Position numbers and translations under genes: made by a program. Source: Winogradskyella arenosi (GTDB lineage Bacteria > Bacteroidota > Bacteroidia > Flavobacteriales > Flavobacteriaceae). Taken from it: a stretch of 64,000 bases of DNA. This document shows, one piece after another, positions 54,598-63,950 of this stretch. The stretch lies in NCBI RefSeq assembly GCF_003337305.1, contig NZ_QPJO01000002.1, positions 124,001 to 188,000 of the forward strand. The letters are read 5' to 3'. Each line of letters begins with the position of its first letter. The first letter of the stretch is position 1. The notes beneath the pieces are model-generated. The model had not been told where the DNA came from, searched no databases, and saw nothing but the letters and a program-made list of their open reading frames with translations.

Positions 54598-54653
54598 CAA
54601 AGTAACCGTTTAGTAATTTAGCAAGGCTTCTCTATTCTGTCATTTTGTTGCTG
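54598..54653 (-). promoter_or_regulatory. Promoter with 26-bp locus element, GH29 gene
   Basis: The element at 54628-54653 reads on the minus strand CAGCAACAAAATGACAG then AATAGAGAA. TTACTTTG (54598-54605) lies at the standard 22-bp offset, 24 bp before the start codon. The other side of this 215-bp region must also drive the divergent TonB-dependent receptor, for which only a poor element match (ending near 54710) is seen. Confidence 0.7.
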
Positions 54654-54788
54654 TAAAAATTCAAATGACCTTCGAACGCTTAGTGCATAAGGGGTTGGTT
54701 GATTAGAGAAAATTTAAAAACGAACAGAGCAAGCTAAATAGTCTTATTTGATACATATTTGTGGTCATACGAACTAACTCAATACGTC

Positions 54789-57700
54789 ATGAAAAAAAAT
54801 AATTCAAAGGTTTTACTATTTCTATTGTTAATTCAGTGCTTTTTAGGTTTTGCACAAAATCAGACGGTAACAGGAATAGTTACAGACATTAATAATGTAC
54901 CGCTTCTGGGTGTTAGTATTATAGAAAAAGGTACTACCAATGGAATAATGAATGATATGGATGGAGAATATTCCATACAATTAAAGAATCCTGATGCGAT
55001 ACTTGTATTTCATTATTTGGGATTTAAGACCGTAGAATTTTCCACTAAAGGAAAAGAAGTAATTAACGTGATAATGAAAGAAGATTCTGAGGCTTTAGAT
55101 GAAGTTGTTCTTACTGTAGGTATTCGAAGTTCGCAATTGAATGCTGTAAGGGAAAAACGAGAGGCAGCTACGGTTATTGAAGCTATTACTCCTGAAGATA
55201 TTGGTAGTTTTTCAGATAGTAATGTTACGGATGCCTTACAAAGAGTTGCTGGTGTGCAAATAGAGCGAAATGATGATGGTGTTTCTGGAGATAGAGTATC
55301 TATAAGAGGTATTGGCCCTCAGTTTGTAAAGATTACTATGAATGGCCGTACTCCAATTTCTGCAGGAAATGAAGGGAAATCTGATTTTCGGAAATTTAAT
55401 TTAAATGTTATACCCACTGAAATTATTAATGGAGCTAGAATTCAAAAATCAACTCAAGCTAAAGAGCTATCCACAGCGATTGGTGGAACTGTGGATTTTC
55501 AAACTTTAAGGCCATTAGATACAAAATATAAAAGAGGAAAAAATTATTTTGCTAGTGTGAATGTTAGAGGTGATAGTGAAGCTGAATTTGAAGATATTGA
55601 TTTTGATACTAGGTTATCTGGTGTTTTTGGAGGTAAAGTAAATGAAAAATTAGGAGTTGCGGTTTCTACAGTTTACACAGACGATTTTAGGTTACGGGAA
55701 GAAGCTGGTATGAGAGGGTACAGAAATGTAGATTTTTATGAGGATACAAATAGTAATGGTGCTTTTGAAGATGGAGAGATTGTATACCAAGGTATCCTTG
55801 TTCCAGCTACAATAAACAATGCTATTAGAAAAGACGATAGAGAGCAACTAGCTTTATCTGCAGCAATTCAGTACAAGCCCGATGAGAAATTAGAGTTTTT
55901 ATTAGATTATACTTTTACTAGTTTAAAAAATTTTTCCGATAGACAACAATTTCAATTCACAATGGCTTCTGGAGGTAATAATGGATTGCTTGGTGTTAAT
56001 AATTTTTTTACGCCAGAGAGCATTGGTTTTAATGGAAATAATTTAGCATTTATAAATGCGGCAGGAGCGAATTTGTCTCGAGTAAATATTCAAAATAAAA
56101 ATCAGTTTTATACAAATAATACCACAAATAATATTATTGGATTGAATACTGCATATAAGCAATCTGAAAAATTAAAATTAAGTTTCGATTTGTCATATTC
56201 AGATTTGGATTATTTTCAAGACCTAACGCAAATAACAGCAAGATTAGACGGCAGAGATTATGATAATAGTATCTTTAGTATAGATTTAAGAGGTAATGTT
56301 CCATTGTATGGAGTTCCTGATGAAATTTTTGATACTTCACTAATAAATTTGATAAGTGCAGCGAAGAGACATATTAGAACAAAGGGCTATAATTATGCCT
56401 CTAGATTAGATGCAGAGTATGAGTTAAATCAAAATGTTAAATTATCTTTAGGAGCAAGAGCAGCAATAACGGATTTTGAGGCTAGAGAGGCTCAATTAAA
56501 TACAGATGAAATATACGGTGATTATACAGATGAACAACAACTTCAATTTACAAATTTAATATCTGGAGATAATAATCTTACCGATGGAGATTTTTTATAT
56601 GGAGAGACAGGTTTAAATCAATGGATAAATATTCCTGGGAATGCAGTACTAGATTTAACACCAGGATTTAATGATCTGGATGGTGGAAGTATTTTTGATT
56701 TTGATAAACCTATAGATGAATTAAATTCAGAAGAAGGAGATTTACAATTTAATTCACCTAATTCTTATGGAGCTATCGAAAGAAGTTATTCTACCTATGC
56801 ACAAGCTGATGCTATAACAGAGGTATTTGATATTCCAGTTATATTAAATTTTGGGGTCAGAGCTATAAATACAATAAATGAATCTAGAGGATTTACTGGA
56901 GTCCAACAATTTGATCCTATAGCTCAAACTGTAGAAGTAGTAAATGATGCTTTGTACCATGAGGTAGAAAACTCTAGATGGGATGTATTACCTAGCTTTA
57001 ATGCCAATTTTAAAATAAGAAGAAATTTTAATTGGCGTATAAGTGCTGCTAAAGGGGTATCAAGACCAAGATTTATAGATATTATACCAAGTAATGAAGT
57101 GGTATATTTAAATCCAGAGTCTGAAATATTTAATCCTAATTCACCAGATTACGAGCCAAATTTAGGAGAAAGTTTACTCAGAGGAACTATAACTTCTGGA
57201 AATCCAGAATTAAAACCCTACAGTGCATGGATGTATGATACCACATTTGAATGGTATAGTAATAATGGAGGGGCTATTGTTGGTAGTGTTTTTTTTAAAG
57301 ATATCAAGAATTATATAGGAGGGCAAACATTAAATGATCAAGCTTACCCAGGAATAGAAGAGTTAGGGGTTGCACTGCCAGAAGGTCAAGAAGATTTGCT
57401 GTTTGATATTTCAAAACCTATTAATATTACAAATGCGAAACTCTTTGGTTTTGAAATAGGATTTAATCAACACTTTACATTTTTACCTGGTTTTGCAAGT
57501 GGATTTGGTTTACGTGCGAATTACTCTTTTGTAGAAAGTAATTTTGATGGTGCTGTCGGAGATGCTACTAATGGCTTTCCAGGAACTTCCAAACATAACC
57601 TAAATACGGTAATGTACTATGAAAAATACGGTTTCTCTTTTAGATTTACTGCTGCTTACCGGAGTAATTACCTAAGTAATCTTGGAGGTATCGGATCTAC

Positions 57701-57911
57701 ACGTGCTGACGAAACACATTACACCGAAGGAACCACTTTATTAGGTGTTAATTTAAAGTATAATATATTAAAGGGATTACAAGTTAGTGCAGGAGTAAGT
57801 AACCTTACAGGTGAAGATACTCGCAGGTATATAGATGATGATCCTCAAAACCTTACTTCGTATTACCGTAGAACTCCAACCTGGAAAATTGGTTTAAGAT
57901 ATAGATTATAA
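54789..57911 (+). CDS. TonB-dependent outer-membrane receptor, no SusD partner
   Basis: It has 1040 residues from the ATG at 54789 (MKKNNSKVLLFLLLIQ signal peptide, FAQ cleavage); the frame opens 10 codons earlier. It has a CarboxypepD_reg-like domain (about 26-105: VTGIVTDINNVPLLGV, DMDGEYSI), and a plug with SDSNVTDALQRVAGVQIER and DRVSIRGIGPQFVKITMNGR. A beta-barrel follows, ending in WKIGLRYRL. The plug sequence resembles the TIGR01782-type receptors known from sugar uptake in proteobacteria rather than SusC. It is the probable importer of fucan oligosaccharides across the outer membrane, powered by TonB. It heads an operon with GH29, the third unassigned hydrolase and two sulfatases. No SusD-like lipoprotein is present in the window. 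Confidence 0.92.
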   Translation: MKKNNSKVLLFLLLIQCFLGFAQNQTVTGIVTDINNVPLLGVSIIEKGTTNGIMNDMDGEYSIQLKNPDAILVFHYLGFKTVEFSTKGKEVINVIMKEDSEALDEVVLTVGIRSSQLNAVREKREAATVIEAITPEDIGSFSDSNVTDALQRVAGVQIERNDDGVSGDRVSIRGIGPQFVKITMNGRTPISAGNEGKSDFRKFNLNVIPTEIINGARIQKSTQAKELSTAIGGTVDFQTLRPLDTKYKRGKNYFASVNVRGDSEAEFEDIDFDTRLSGVFGGKVNEKLGVAVSTVYTDDFRLREEAGMRGYRNVDFYEDTNSNGAFEDGEIVYQGILVPATINNAIRKDDREQLALSAAIQYKPDEKLEFLLDYTFTSLKNFSDRQQFQFTMASGGNNGLLGVNNFFTPESIGFNGNNLAFINAAGANLSRVNIQNKNQFYTNNTTNNIIGLNTAYKQSEKLKLSFDLSYSDLDYFQDLTQITARLDGRDYDNSIFSIDLRGNVPLYGVPDEIFDTSLINLISAAKRHIRTKGYNYASRLDAEYELNQNVKLSLGARAAITDFEAREAQLNTDEIYGDYTDEQQLQFTNLISGDNNLTDGDFLYGETGLNQWINIPGNAVLDLTPGFNDLDGGSIFDFDKPIDELNSEEGDLQFNSPNSYGAIERSYSTYAQADAITEVFDIPVILNFGVRAINTINESRGFTGVQQFDPIAQTVEVVNDALYHEVENSRWDVLPSFNANFKIRRNFNWRISAAKGVSRPRFIDIIPSNEVVYLNPESEIFNPNSPDYEPNLGESLLRGTITSGNPELKPYSAWMYDTTFEWYSNNGGAIVGSVFFKDIKNYIGGQTLNDQAYPGIEELGVALPEGQEDLLFDISKPINITNAKLFGFEIGFNQHFTFLPGFASGFGLRANYSFVESNFDGAVGDATNGFPGTSKHNLNTVMYYEKYGFSFRFTAAYRSNYLSNLGGIGSTRADETHYTEGTTLLGVNLKYNILKGLQVSAGVSNLTGEDTRRYIDDDPQNLTSYYRRTPTWKIGLRYRL

Positions 57912-58028
57912 TTCTATAGAATTGTATTTCATGTTAATTGAAAATTTATAAAAATGTAGGTAGTTTCTCTAACACTTTACATTGTGAAAAATAATTGCTA
58001 GCTACAAATCAAAAAAAATAATACGCAT

Positions 58029-59825
58029 ATGTTTAATAATAGATATTTAATAGTTACCGTTTTTTTAATGCTTATTAGCGTTACCTATATCCATTCTCAA
58101 GAAAAAGAGAAAGACAAAAAAGGAATGGAAGAAATGTGGGGAGAAACAACGGTTTCTGGTGATGCTTTAAAAAGTGGAAAGGCGAAGTTGTTTGACGAAG
58201 GCAACTACGGCATGTTTATCCATTGGGGTTTATTTTCAAATTTAGGTGGAGTTTGGGAAGATAAGACGTATTACGGTATTGGGGAATGGTTAATGAGCAA
58301 ACGTGTTGCTAATATTGCTCCTGAGAAATATATGGAAACTGCAAAAACATTTAATCCAATAGAATTTGATGCTAAGCAGATTGCACAATTGGCAAAAGAC
58401 GCTGGTATGAAATATATTATTATTACCAGTAAGCATCACGAAGGGTTTGCGATGTTCGATTCTGAAGCTAGTGATTTTAATATCGTAGATGCTACACCAT
58501 TTGGTAGAGATCCCATGCACGAGTTATCTGCAGCGTGTAAAGAATTAGGACTTGGATTCGGATTTTATTATTCTCATAATCAAGACTGGACGGCGCCAGG
58601 AGGTACTAGAGGTCCTGAATATGACAAGAATGGAAATAAGATGGACTTTAAAGATTATTTCTACAATAAATGTAAACCTCAAGTAAAAGAAATATGTACT
58701 AATTATGGTGACATCGATTTCGTATGGTTTGACACACCTGGCGATATGCCAAAAGAATACGTGGTAGAATTAGCCGATATGGTAAGAGAGTTACAACCCA
58801 ATGCTATGATGTGTAGTCGCGTAGGATATGGTATGGGTGATTATGCGAGCATTGGAGATATGGAAGTGCCTACCCGAAATGTAGAAGGGCTATGGGAAAC
58901 TTGTGATACCAACAACGATTCTTGGTCATATGCATGGTATGATAATAACTTTAAAAGTCCTAAAAAGATTTTAGGTCGTGTTATTGAAACTGTAGCAAGA
59001 GGTGGTACGTATTTATTTAATGTAGGTCCAGATAGTAATGGCGCAATACCGAGTATTGGTATAGAATTTTTACAAGAGTCTGGTCGTTGGATTCAAAAAT
59101 ACCCACAAGTTGTTTACGCTGCAGGTAATTCACCTTGGGGCTATGCATTACCTTGGGGAGATGTTACTACTAATGATAAATCCCTTTATTTATCTGTAAG
59201 CGAATGGCCAACTAATGGTAAATTATACTTACCTGGATTAAAATCTAAAGTCAAAAAAATATCCGTTTTAAATGGTGACAAAAAGAGTTCACTTAAATAT
59301 TCTAAAGATAAGGATTGGTTAGTTATCGACGTGCCTTATAAAGCACCTGAAGAATTGATTTCTGTAATTGAAGTAGAACTTGAAGATGCAGAAGCTGTAG
59401 TAGAATCGCATTTCGGAATCTACCCGAATGTGCCTACAAGATTACTAACGGAATTTGGTGAGGTTGAAGGTGCAGAACAAAAAAATGTACGATGGATGGA
59501 GAAATTTGGGGAATGGAAACATGCCAACCAAGTTAGTAATTGGGAAGAAGATGGTACAGTTTGCTGGGAAGTAAACGTTCAAGAACCAGGTTACTATTAT
59601 TTAGATTTAGAATATAAAGGTGAAGGACGTTTAGTCTGGAAAACCACAACAGATCAAGGCGTTAAAGTACAAAACCAACAAGCTGCAACAGATAAGTACG
59701 CGTACCGCAGAATGGGAATTTTAGAATTTAAAACTGCGGGTAATCATACTATAAAAACGTCTTTAGTTGAAGGAGATGCGCAAACATCGAGCTTAAAATC
59801 TATTAAAATTTCACCTATAAAATAG
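58029..59825 (+). CDS. GH29-family alpha-L-fucosidase with C-terminal binding-like domain
   Basis: The 598-residue protein has an N-terminal signal (about 5-24, HSQ). The GH29 barrel shows NYGMFIHWGLFS, YIIITSKHHEGFAMFDS and the nucleophile strand DIDFVWFDTPGDMP (D235), a textbook GH29 site. A beta-sandwich (about 390-450) follows. The last 140 residues form a CBM-like domain (EPGYYYLDLEYKGEGRLVWKT, GNHTIKTSLVEG). It cleaves terminal alpha-L-fucose. It follows the receptor gene by 117 bp and precedes the unassigned hydrolase by 10 bp. The two GH29 enzymes of the window are not close paralogs, so they probably take different linkages or sulfation states. Confidence 0.95.
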   Translation: MFNNRYLIVTVFLMLISVTYIHSQEKEKDKKGMEEMWGETTVSGDALKSGKAKLFDEGNYGMFIHWGLFSNLGGVWEDKTYYGIGEWLMSKRVANIAPEKYMETAKTFNPIEFDAKQIAQLAKDAGMKYIIITSKHHEGFAMFDSEASDFNIVDATPFGRDPMHELSAACKELGLGFGFYYSHNQDWTAPGGTRGPEYDKNGNKMDFKDYFYNKCKPQVKEICTNYGDIDFVWFDTPGDMPKEYVVELADMVRELQPNAMMCSRVGYGMGDYASIGDMEVPTRNVEGLWETCDTNNDSWSYAWYDNNFKSPKKILGRVIETVARGGTYLFNVGPDSNGAIPSIGIEFLQESGRWIQKYPQVVYAAGNSPWGYALPWGDVTTNDKSLYLSVSEWPTNGKLYLPGLKSKVKKISVLNGDKKSSLKYSKDKDWLVIDVPYKAPEELISVIEVELEDAEAVVESHFGIYPNVPTRLLTEFGEVEGAEQKNVRWMEKFGEWKHANQVSNWEEDGTVCWEVNVQEPGYYYLDLEYKGEGRLVWKTTTDQGVKVQNQQAATDKYAYRRMGILEFKTAGNHTIKTSLVEGDAQTSSLKSIKISPIK

Positions 59826-59835
59826 CCAGATTATC

Positions 59836-60990
59836 ATGAAGTTAGCTGCTCTACATAAAAGTTCATTTTTAATAGCTCTTTTTACGGTATATACTGCCTT
59901 TTCACAAAATGATAAGCATTATCCAAAATTTAATTGGGACAAGGTTCCTGTTGCGTTTCACTTTGGGAAAAAAGGAGATTTGCTTACCAAGTCTGAAGCC
60001 GAATTTATAGCAGCTCGTTCAAATTTTACTGTTTTAGAAAAGGCTCATGGTTATCCCAAATACAAGTACTCGGAAGAAGCAATTGCTTTAGATGCTAAAG
60101 TCTTAAAGGATTTAAACCCAGATATGAAAGTGGTATTCTATTGGAATGCGTTTTTAGATTACAATATGTATAAAGCACATGAAGATTACCAAACAAAATC
60201 AGACTGGTGGCTAAAAACAAAAACAGGAGAATTAGATTTAAAAGATGGTAAATTAAAGCGCTATGATTTATCTAATCCAGAACTCAGAGATTGGTGGTCT
60301 AATGTCGCTAAAGACAATTTAAATAATGAAAACATAGATGGTGTTTTCTTTGATGCCTTGGTCCAAGTTACCAATCCAAGAAATAAACAATTATGGGGAG
60401 CTGAAAAGTTTGATGCCATACAACAAGGTTTAAAAGACCTAATTAAAGAAACTAGAGCTAAAATTGGTGATGACAAATTAATCGTTTATAACGGCATTCG
60501 TTCCACACCAATAAGAAATAGCGAAAATGACTTTCCAGAGTTTACAGATGCCATAATGATTGAACATTTCGGATATTTTAATAGTAAAACAAAAGAAAGT
60601 ATGCTCAAAGATATCCAAGAAATGGAAAAAGCTGGTAAAAGTGGTAAAATTGTAGTGTTTAAGACTTGGCCAGAGAATGCTTGGGTAAACAAAGCTTTTA
60701 TGGCTAAATCTGAAAAAGAAAAAGCCGAAATAGCCAAAGAGCACTTAAACTTTGCCTTAGCTTCTTTTTTAGCCGGAGCACAAAAACATTCATATATTAG
60801 TTACAATTGGGGGTATCGTTTAGGTATGGGCTCACTCTTATGGTATCCGGAATTTGATAAACCCTTAGGTAAACCATTAAACGAGATGCAAGTAGACGGT
60901 TGGATTTTAACCCGAAACTATGAACATGCTAATATTTGGGTCGATTTAGAAAACAAAAAAGCAACGATAGATTGGAAAACACAAAACTAA
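59836..60990 (+). CDS. Putative glycoside hydrolase, unassigned family, paralog 3 of 3
   Basis: The 384-residue protein has a signal peptide (1-24, AFSQ). Family features are KFNWDKVPVAFHF (31-43), KVVFYWNAFLDYN (98-110), DLSNPELRDWW (144-154), DGVFFDAL (D173), AIMIEHFGYF (E243), YISYNWGYRLGMGSLLWYPEFDKPLG, and the tail EHANIWVDLENKKATIDWK. D173 and E243 are on predicted strand ends, as expected for catalytic residues of a (beta/alpha)8 barrel. It sits between a GH29 fucosidase (10 bp) and a CTPSR-type sulfatase (4 bp). Unlike its paralogs it has no lipobox, so it is probably periplasmic. Activity on fucan or its oligosaccharides is inferred. Confidence 0.68.
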   Translation: MKLAALHKSSFLIALFTVYTAFSQNDKHYPKFNWDKVPVAFHFGKKGDLLTKSEAEFIAARSNFTVLEKAHGYPKYKYSEEAIALDAKVLKDLNPDMKVVFYWNAFLDYNMYKAHEDYQTKSDWWLKTKTGELDLKDGKLKRYDLSNPELRDWWSNVAKDNLNNENIDGVFFDALVQVTNPRNKQLWGAEKFDAIQQGLKDLIKETRAKIGDDKLIVYNGIRSTPIRNSENDFPEFTDAIMIEHFGYFNSKTKESMLKDIQEMEKAGKSGKIVVFKTWPENAWVNKAFMAKSEKEKAEIAKEHLNFALASFLAGAQKHSYISYNWGYRLGMGSLLWYPEFDKPLGKPLNEMQVDGWILTRNYEHANIWVDLENKKATIDWKTQN

Positions 60991-60994
60991 AATC

Positions 60995-62536
60995 ATGAAA
61001 ATAAGCGCCTACTTTTATTTGATAATGTTGGTGTGCTTAACCGCTTGTCAAGAACAAACAAAACCAACACCCCAAGTCAATAAACCCAACATCATCCTAT
61101 TTTATGCAGATGATATGGGTTTTGGTGATTTAGAAATTCAAAATCCACAATCTAAAATACCCACACCTCATTTAAATCAATTAGCCAAAGAAGGCCTTTT
61201 AATGACGGATGCGCATAGTTCTTCAGGAGTTTGCACGCCGAGTCGTTATGCCTTGCTATCTGGTCGCTATCATTGGAGAGATTTTAATGATATCGTACAT
61301 GCTATGGGCGAATCTGTATTTAAAGAAAATCAGGTAACCTTACCTCGTATTCTTAATAATAACGGTTACCATACAGCAGCTATTGGGAAATGGCATTTAG
61401 GGTGGAACTGGGAAGCAATTAGAAAAAAGGAGGTTACTCAAAAAGTAAAAGCGAAACACGGCAAAAAAGAAATTGAAATTTGGCCAGCATTAGCTTATGA
61501 TTGGAAAAAAACAATACCTAATGGTCCTTTATCTATTGGATTTGATTCTTATTTTGGTGATGGTACCATTAACTTTCCACCTTATACTTGGATAGAAAAT
61601 GACAAAGTAAAAGAAATACCAACCATAACGTTACAACATCCTAAAGAAGATTTTGCATTAGAAGGGAACTGGGAATTACGACCAGGACCGGCTATTGAAA
61701 ATTGGGATTTTTATAAAGTGTTGCCTACCGTAACTCGTAAAGCAGTAACTTTTATAAAAAATCAAGAAAAAGCGAAAGAACCTTTCTTCTTGTATATGGC
61801 ATTTCCTTCGCCTCATGCCCCAATAATCCCCAATAAAGAGTTTAGAGGAAAAAGCAATGCAGGACCTTATGGCGATTTTGTGTACCAAACCGACGATGCT
61901 GTTGGGCAAATTTTAGAGGCTTTAAAAGCAATTAATGCCGATGACAATACCATTGTTATTTTTACTTCAGATAATGGGACAGAACGTTATGCTTATGACC
62001 GTTTTAAAAATTATAATCACGATAGTTCTCATCCATTTAGAGGTGTTAAAAGAGATGTTTATGAAGGCGGACATCACGTGCCTTTTATCGTAAAATGGCC
62101 AAACCAAATTAAACCAGGAACAAAGAGCAATCAATTGTTCAGTCAAATAGACCTTTTACATACGTTAGCGTCTATTACCAATAGCGATTTACCAAAAGGA
62201 TTTCAGCATGATAGTTTTAATTTTTCTAACGTATGGTTAACTAATACAGATGAACCCGTAAGAGAAACTATTGTTCACAATACCTGGACGTCTAAATATG
62301 CAATACGAAAGGGCGATTGGTTGTATATTAATAATAAAGATGGATATCACACCAGAATACCAAAATGGTTTGAAGAAGGGCAGCGTTTTAATACCGCTAC
62401 GGATACTGTTCAGCTCTTCAATCTTAAAGACGATATTGGGCAAAATACCAATCTAGCAAACCAGTTTCCAGAAAAAGTGAGGGAATTATCAGCAGCATTG
62501 CATGACGAACAGAAAAAAGAAACCTTTGAAAATTAA
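60995..62536 (+). CDS. S1-family sulfatase (CTPSR type)
   Basis: The 513-residue lipoprotein has lipobox VCLTAC (C18). Motifs are FYADDMGFGD (DD 39-40), C-T-P-S-R with C80 followed by YALLSGRYHWR, GKWHLGWNW, FTSDNGTERY and GGHHVPF. It belongs to the same subgroup as 40920-42422 and 45060-46670. It follows the unassigned hydrolase with only 4 bp between, mirroring the sulfatase/hydrolase pair at 39710-42422. The stop codon lies 7 bp before the chosen start of the next sulfatase. Membrane-anchored periplasmic desulfation is likely. Confidence 0.94.
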   Translation: MKISAYFYLIMLVCLTACQEQTKPTPQVNKPNIILFYADDMGFGDLEIQNPQSKIPTPHLNQLAKEGLLMTDAHSSSGVCTPSRYALLSGRYHWRDFNDIVHAMGESVFKENQVTLPRILNNNGYHTAAIGKWHLGWNWEAIRKKEVTQKVKAKHGKKEIEIWPALAYDWKKTIPNGPLSIGFDSYFGDGTINFPPYTWIENDKVKEIPTITLQHPKEDFALEGNWELRPGPAIENWDFYKVLPTVTRKAVTFIKNQEKAKEPFFLYMAFPSPHAPIIPNKEFRGKSNAGPYGDFVYQTDDAVGQILEALKAINADDNTIVIFTSDNGTERYAYDRFKNYNHDSSHPFRGVKRDVYEGGHHVPFIVKWPNQIKPGTKSNQLFSQIDLLHTLASITNSDLPKGFQHDSFNFSNVWLTNTDEPVRETIVHNTWTSKYAIRKGDWLYINNKDGYHTRIPKWFEEGQRFNTATDTVQLFNLKDDIGQNTNLANQFPEKVRELSAALHDEQKKETFEN

Positions 62537-62543
62537 TACCGAA

Positions 62544-63950
62544 ATGAGAATGCGTTATTTAAAACATATTACACTTTTATGGGTTGCTATTGCAATTTAT
62601 TCTTATAATGAGACTAAGACGAAAACTGTAGCTGATAATGGAGCTGTAGCTAAAACAGAAGATTTAAGGCCAAACATTATTTTCATTTTTGCAGATGATT
62701 GGGGTTATGGAGATTTAGGCGTGTATGGAAATTCAGAAGTGGTGACCCCTAATCTAGATAAAATGGCTTCAGAAGGCACGCGATATACACAGTTTCATGT
62801 GACTAGTGGTGTATGTTCGCCAAGCAGAGCTTCGGTTTTAACTGGTCATTTTCCAGCAAGACACCGTGTGCACGGACATTTTGCGGGAAATGAAGTCAAT
62901 GCCAAACGTAATATGCCCAATTATTTAACCGATTCCTTGCCTGTTTATTTGCCTAAAATCATGCAAAAAGCAGGTTATACAACGGCACATTTTGGGAAAT
63001 GGCATTTAGGTGGTGGCGGTAAACCTCATGGCGATCCTTCAGCACCAGAACCGAAAGTGTATGGCTATGATGAGGCTAGGGTTTGGAACGGAAATGGTCC
63101 AACTTGGAAAGGCGATCAAAAATGGCCAACCACAAGATTTATGGATACCGATACGCTATGGGTGCAGAGTTCTAGTAAAATTGCTGTAGACGAAACTATC
63201 GACTTTATCAAAAGAAATAAAGGCAAACAACCAATGTTTGTAAACCTTTGGTTAAAAGATCCACATACACCTTTATGGCCTTCCGAGGCACAGCGCGAAC
63301 CGTTTAAAGGCTTGTCGCCAAGCAAAGAAACCTATTATGCGGTTTTAAAAGATGCCGATTATCATATAGGACGTTTATTAGATTCCATCTCAGAAATGGG
63401 ATTAGATGACAACACCTTAATTGTGTTTTCTAGTGATAATGGTCCTGCAGGATGGGGACCTTCTAAAAAAGCGGGTTCTACAGCAGGTTTAAAAGGACGG
63501 AAAGTAGATATCTTTCAAGGGGGGGTGGTGGTGCCTTTTATTGTAAAATGGAAAAATCATGTTGAAGAAAATAAGGTAGATTCTACTAGTGTGCTTTCCA
63601 CTGTAGATTTATTACCAACCTTTGCCAGTTTAGCGCAAAGTGAATTACCAAACGATTATCCAATTGATGGAGAAAATATAAGTTCAATTTTAGAAAACAA
63701 TAGTTTTACAAGAACAAAACCCTTATTTTGGGAATGGCGTTTTCCTAGAGAAAACACCAATCATTGGGCACAAGGTGCCGTTAGAAAAGGCGATTGGAAA
63801 CTATTGTTTAATGACCAAATAAAAAGAGAAGAACTCTATCATATTTCTGAAGACCCAAAGGAAAACAATAATGTTACTAAAGCGAATCCACAACGTGTTG
63901 ATACACTTAAACAACTTTGGTACGATTGGAAAAAAGAACTTCCGGAATAA
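62544..63950 (+). CDS. S1-family sulfatase (CSPSR type)
   Basis: It has 468 residues from the ATG at 62544; 62550 is equally possible. An earlier in-frame ATG at 62502 would overlap the previous gene and add a charged lead, so it is rejected. An N-terminal hydrophobic segment (about 8-20) is the export signal. Motifs are FIFADDWGYGDLGVYG (DD 51-52), C-S-P-S-R with C91 then ASVLTGHFPAR, GKWHLGGGG and FSSDNGPAGWGPS. It forms a branch of its own among the 12 sulfatases. It is the last gene visible of the receptor operon, ending 50 bp before the window edge, so the operon may continue. Confidence 0.94.
   Translation: MRMRYLKHITLLWVAIAIYSYNETKTKTVADNGAVAKTEDLRPNIIFIFADDWGYGDLGVYGNSEVVTPNLDKMASEGTRYTQFHVTSGVCSPSRASVLTGHFPARHRVHGHFAGNEVNAKRNMPNYLTDSLPVYLPKIMQKAGYTTAHFGKWHLGGGGKPHGDPSAPEPKVYGYDEARVWNGNGPTWKGDQKWPTTRFMDTDTLWVQSSSKIAVDETIDFIKRNKGKQPMFVNLWLKDPHTPLWPSEAQREPFKGLSPSKETYYAVLKDADYHIGRLLDSISEMGLDDNTLIVFSSDNGPAGWGPSKKAGSTAGLKGRKVDIFQGGVVVPFIVKWKNHVEENKVDSTSVLSTVDLLPTFASLAQSELPNDYPIDGENISSILENNSFTRTKPLFWEWRFPRENTNHWAQGAVRKGDWKLLFNDQIKREELYHISEDPKENNNVTKANPQRVDTLKQLWYDWKKELPE

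Noticed and set aside
54685..54710. Element-like sequence on the plus strand before the TonB-dependent receptor.
   Set aside because: About 15 of 25 matches, and no TTTG box at the standard offset; how this gene is controlled remains open.
60478..60744. Two overlapping hydrophobic minus-strand frames.
   Set aside because: Shadows of the hydrolase gene at 59836-60990, which has a signal peptide and paralogs.
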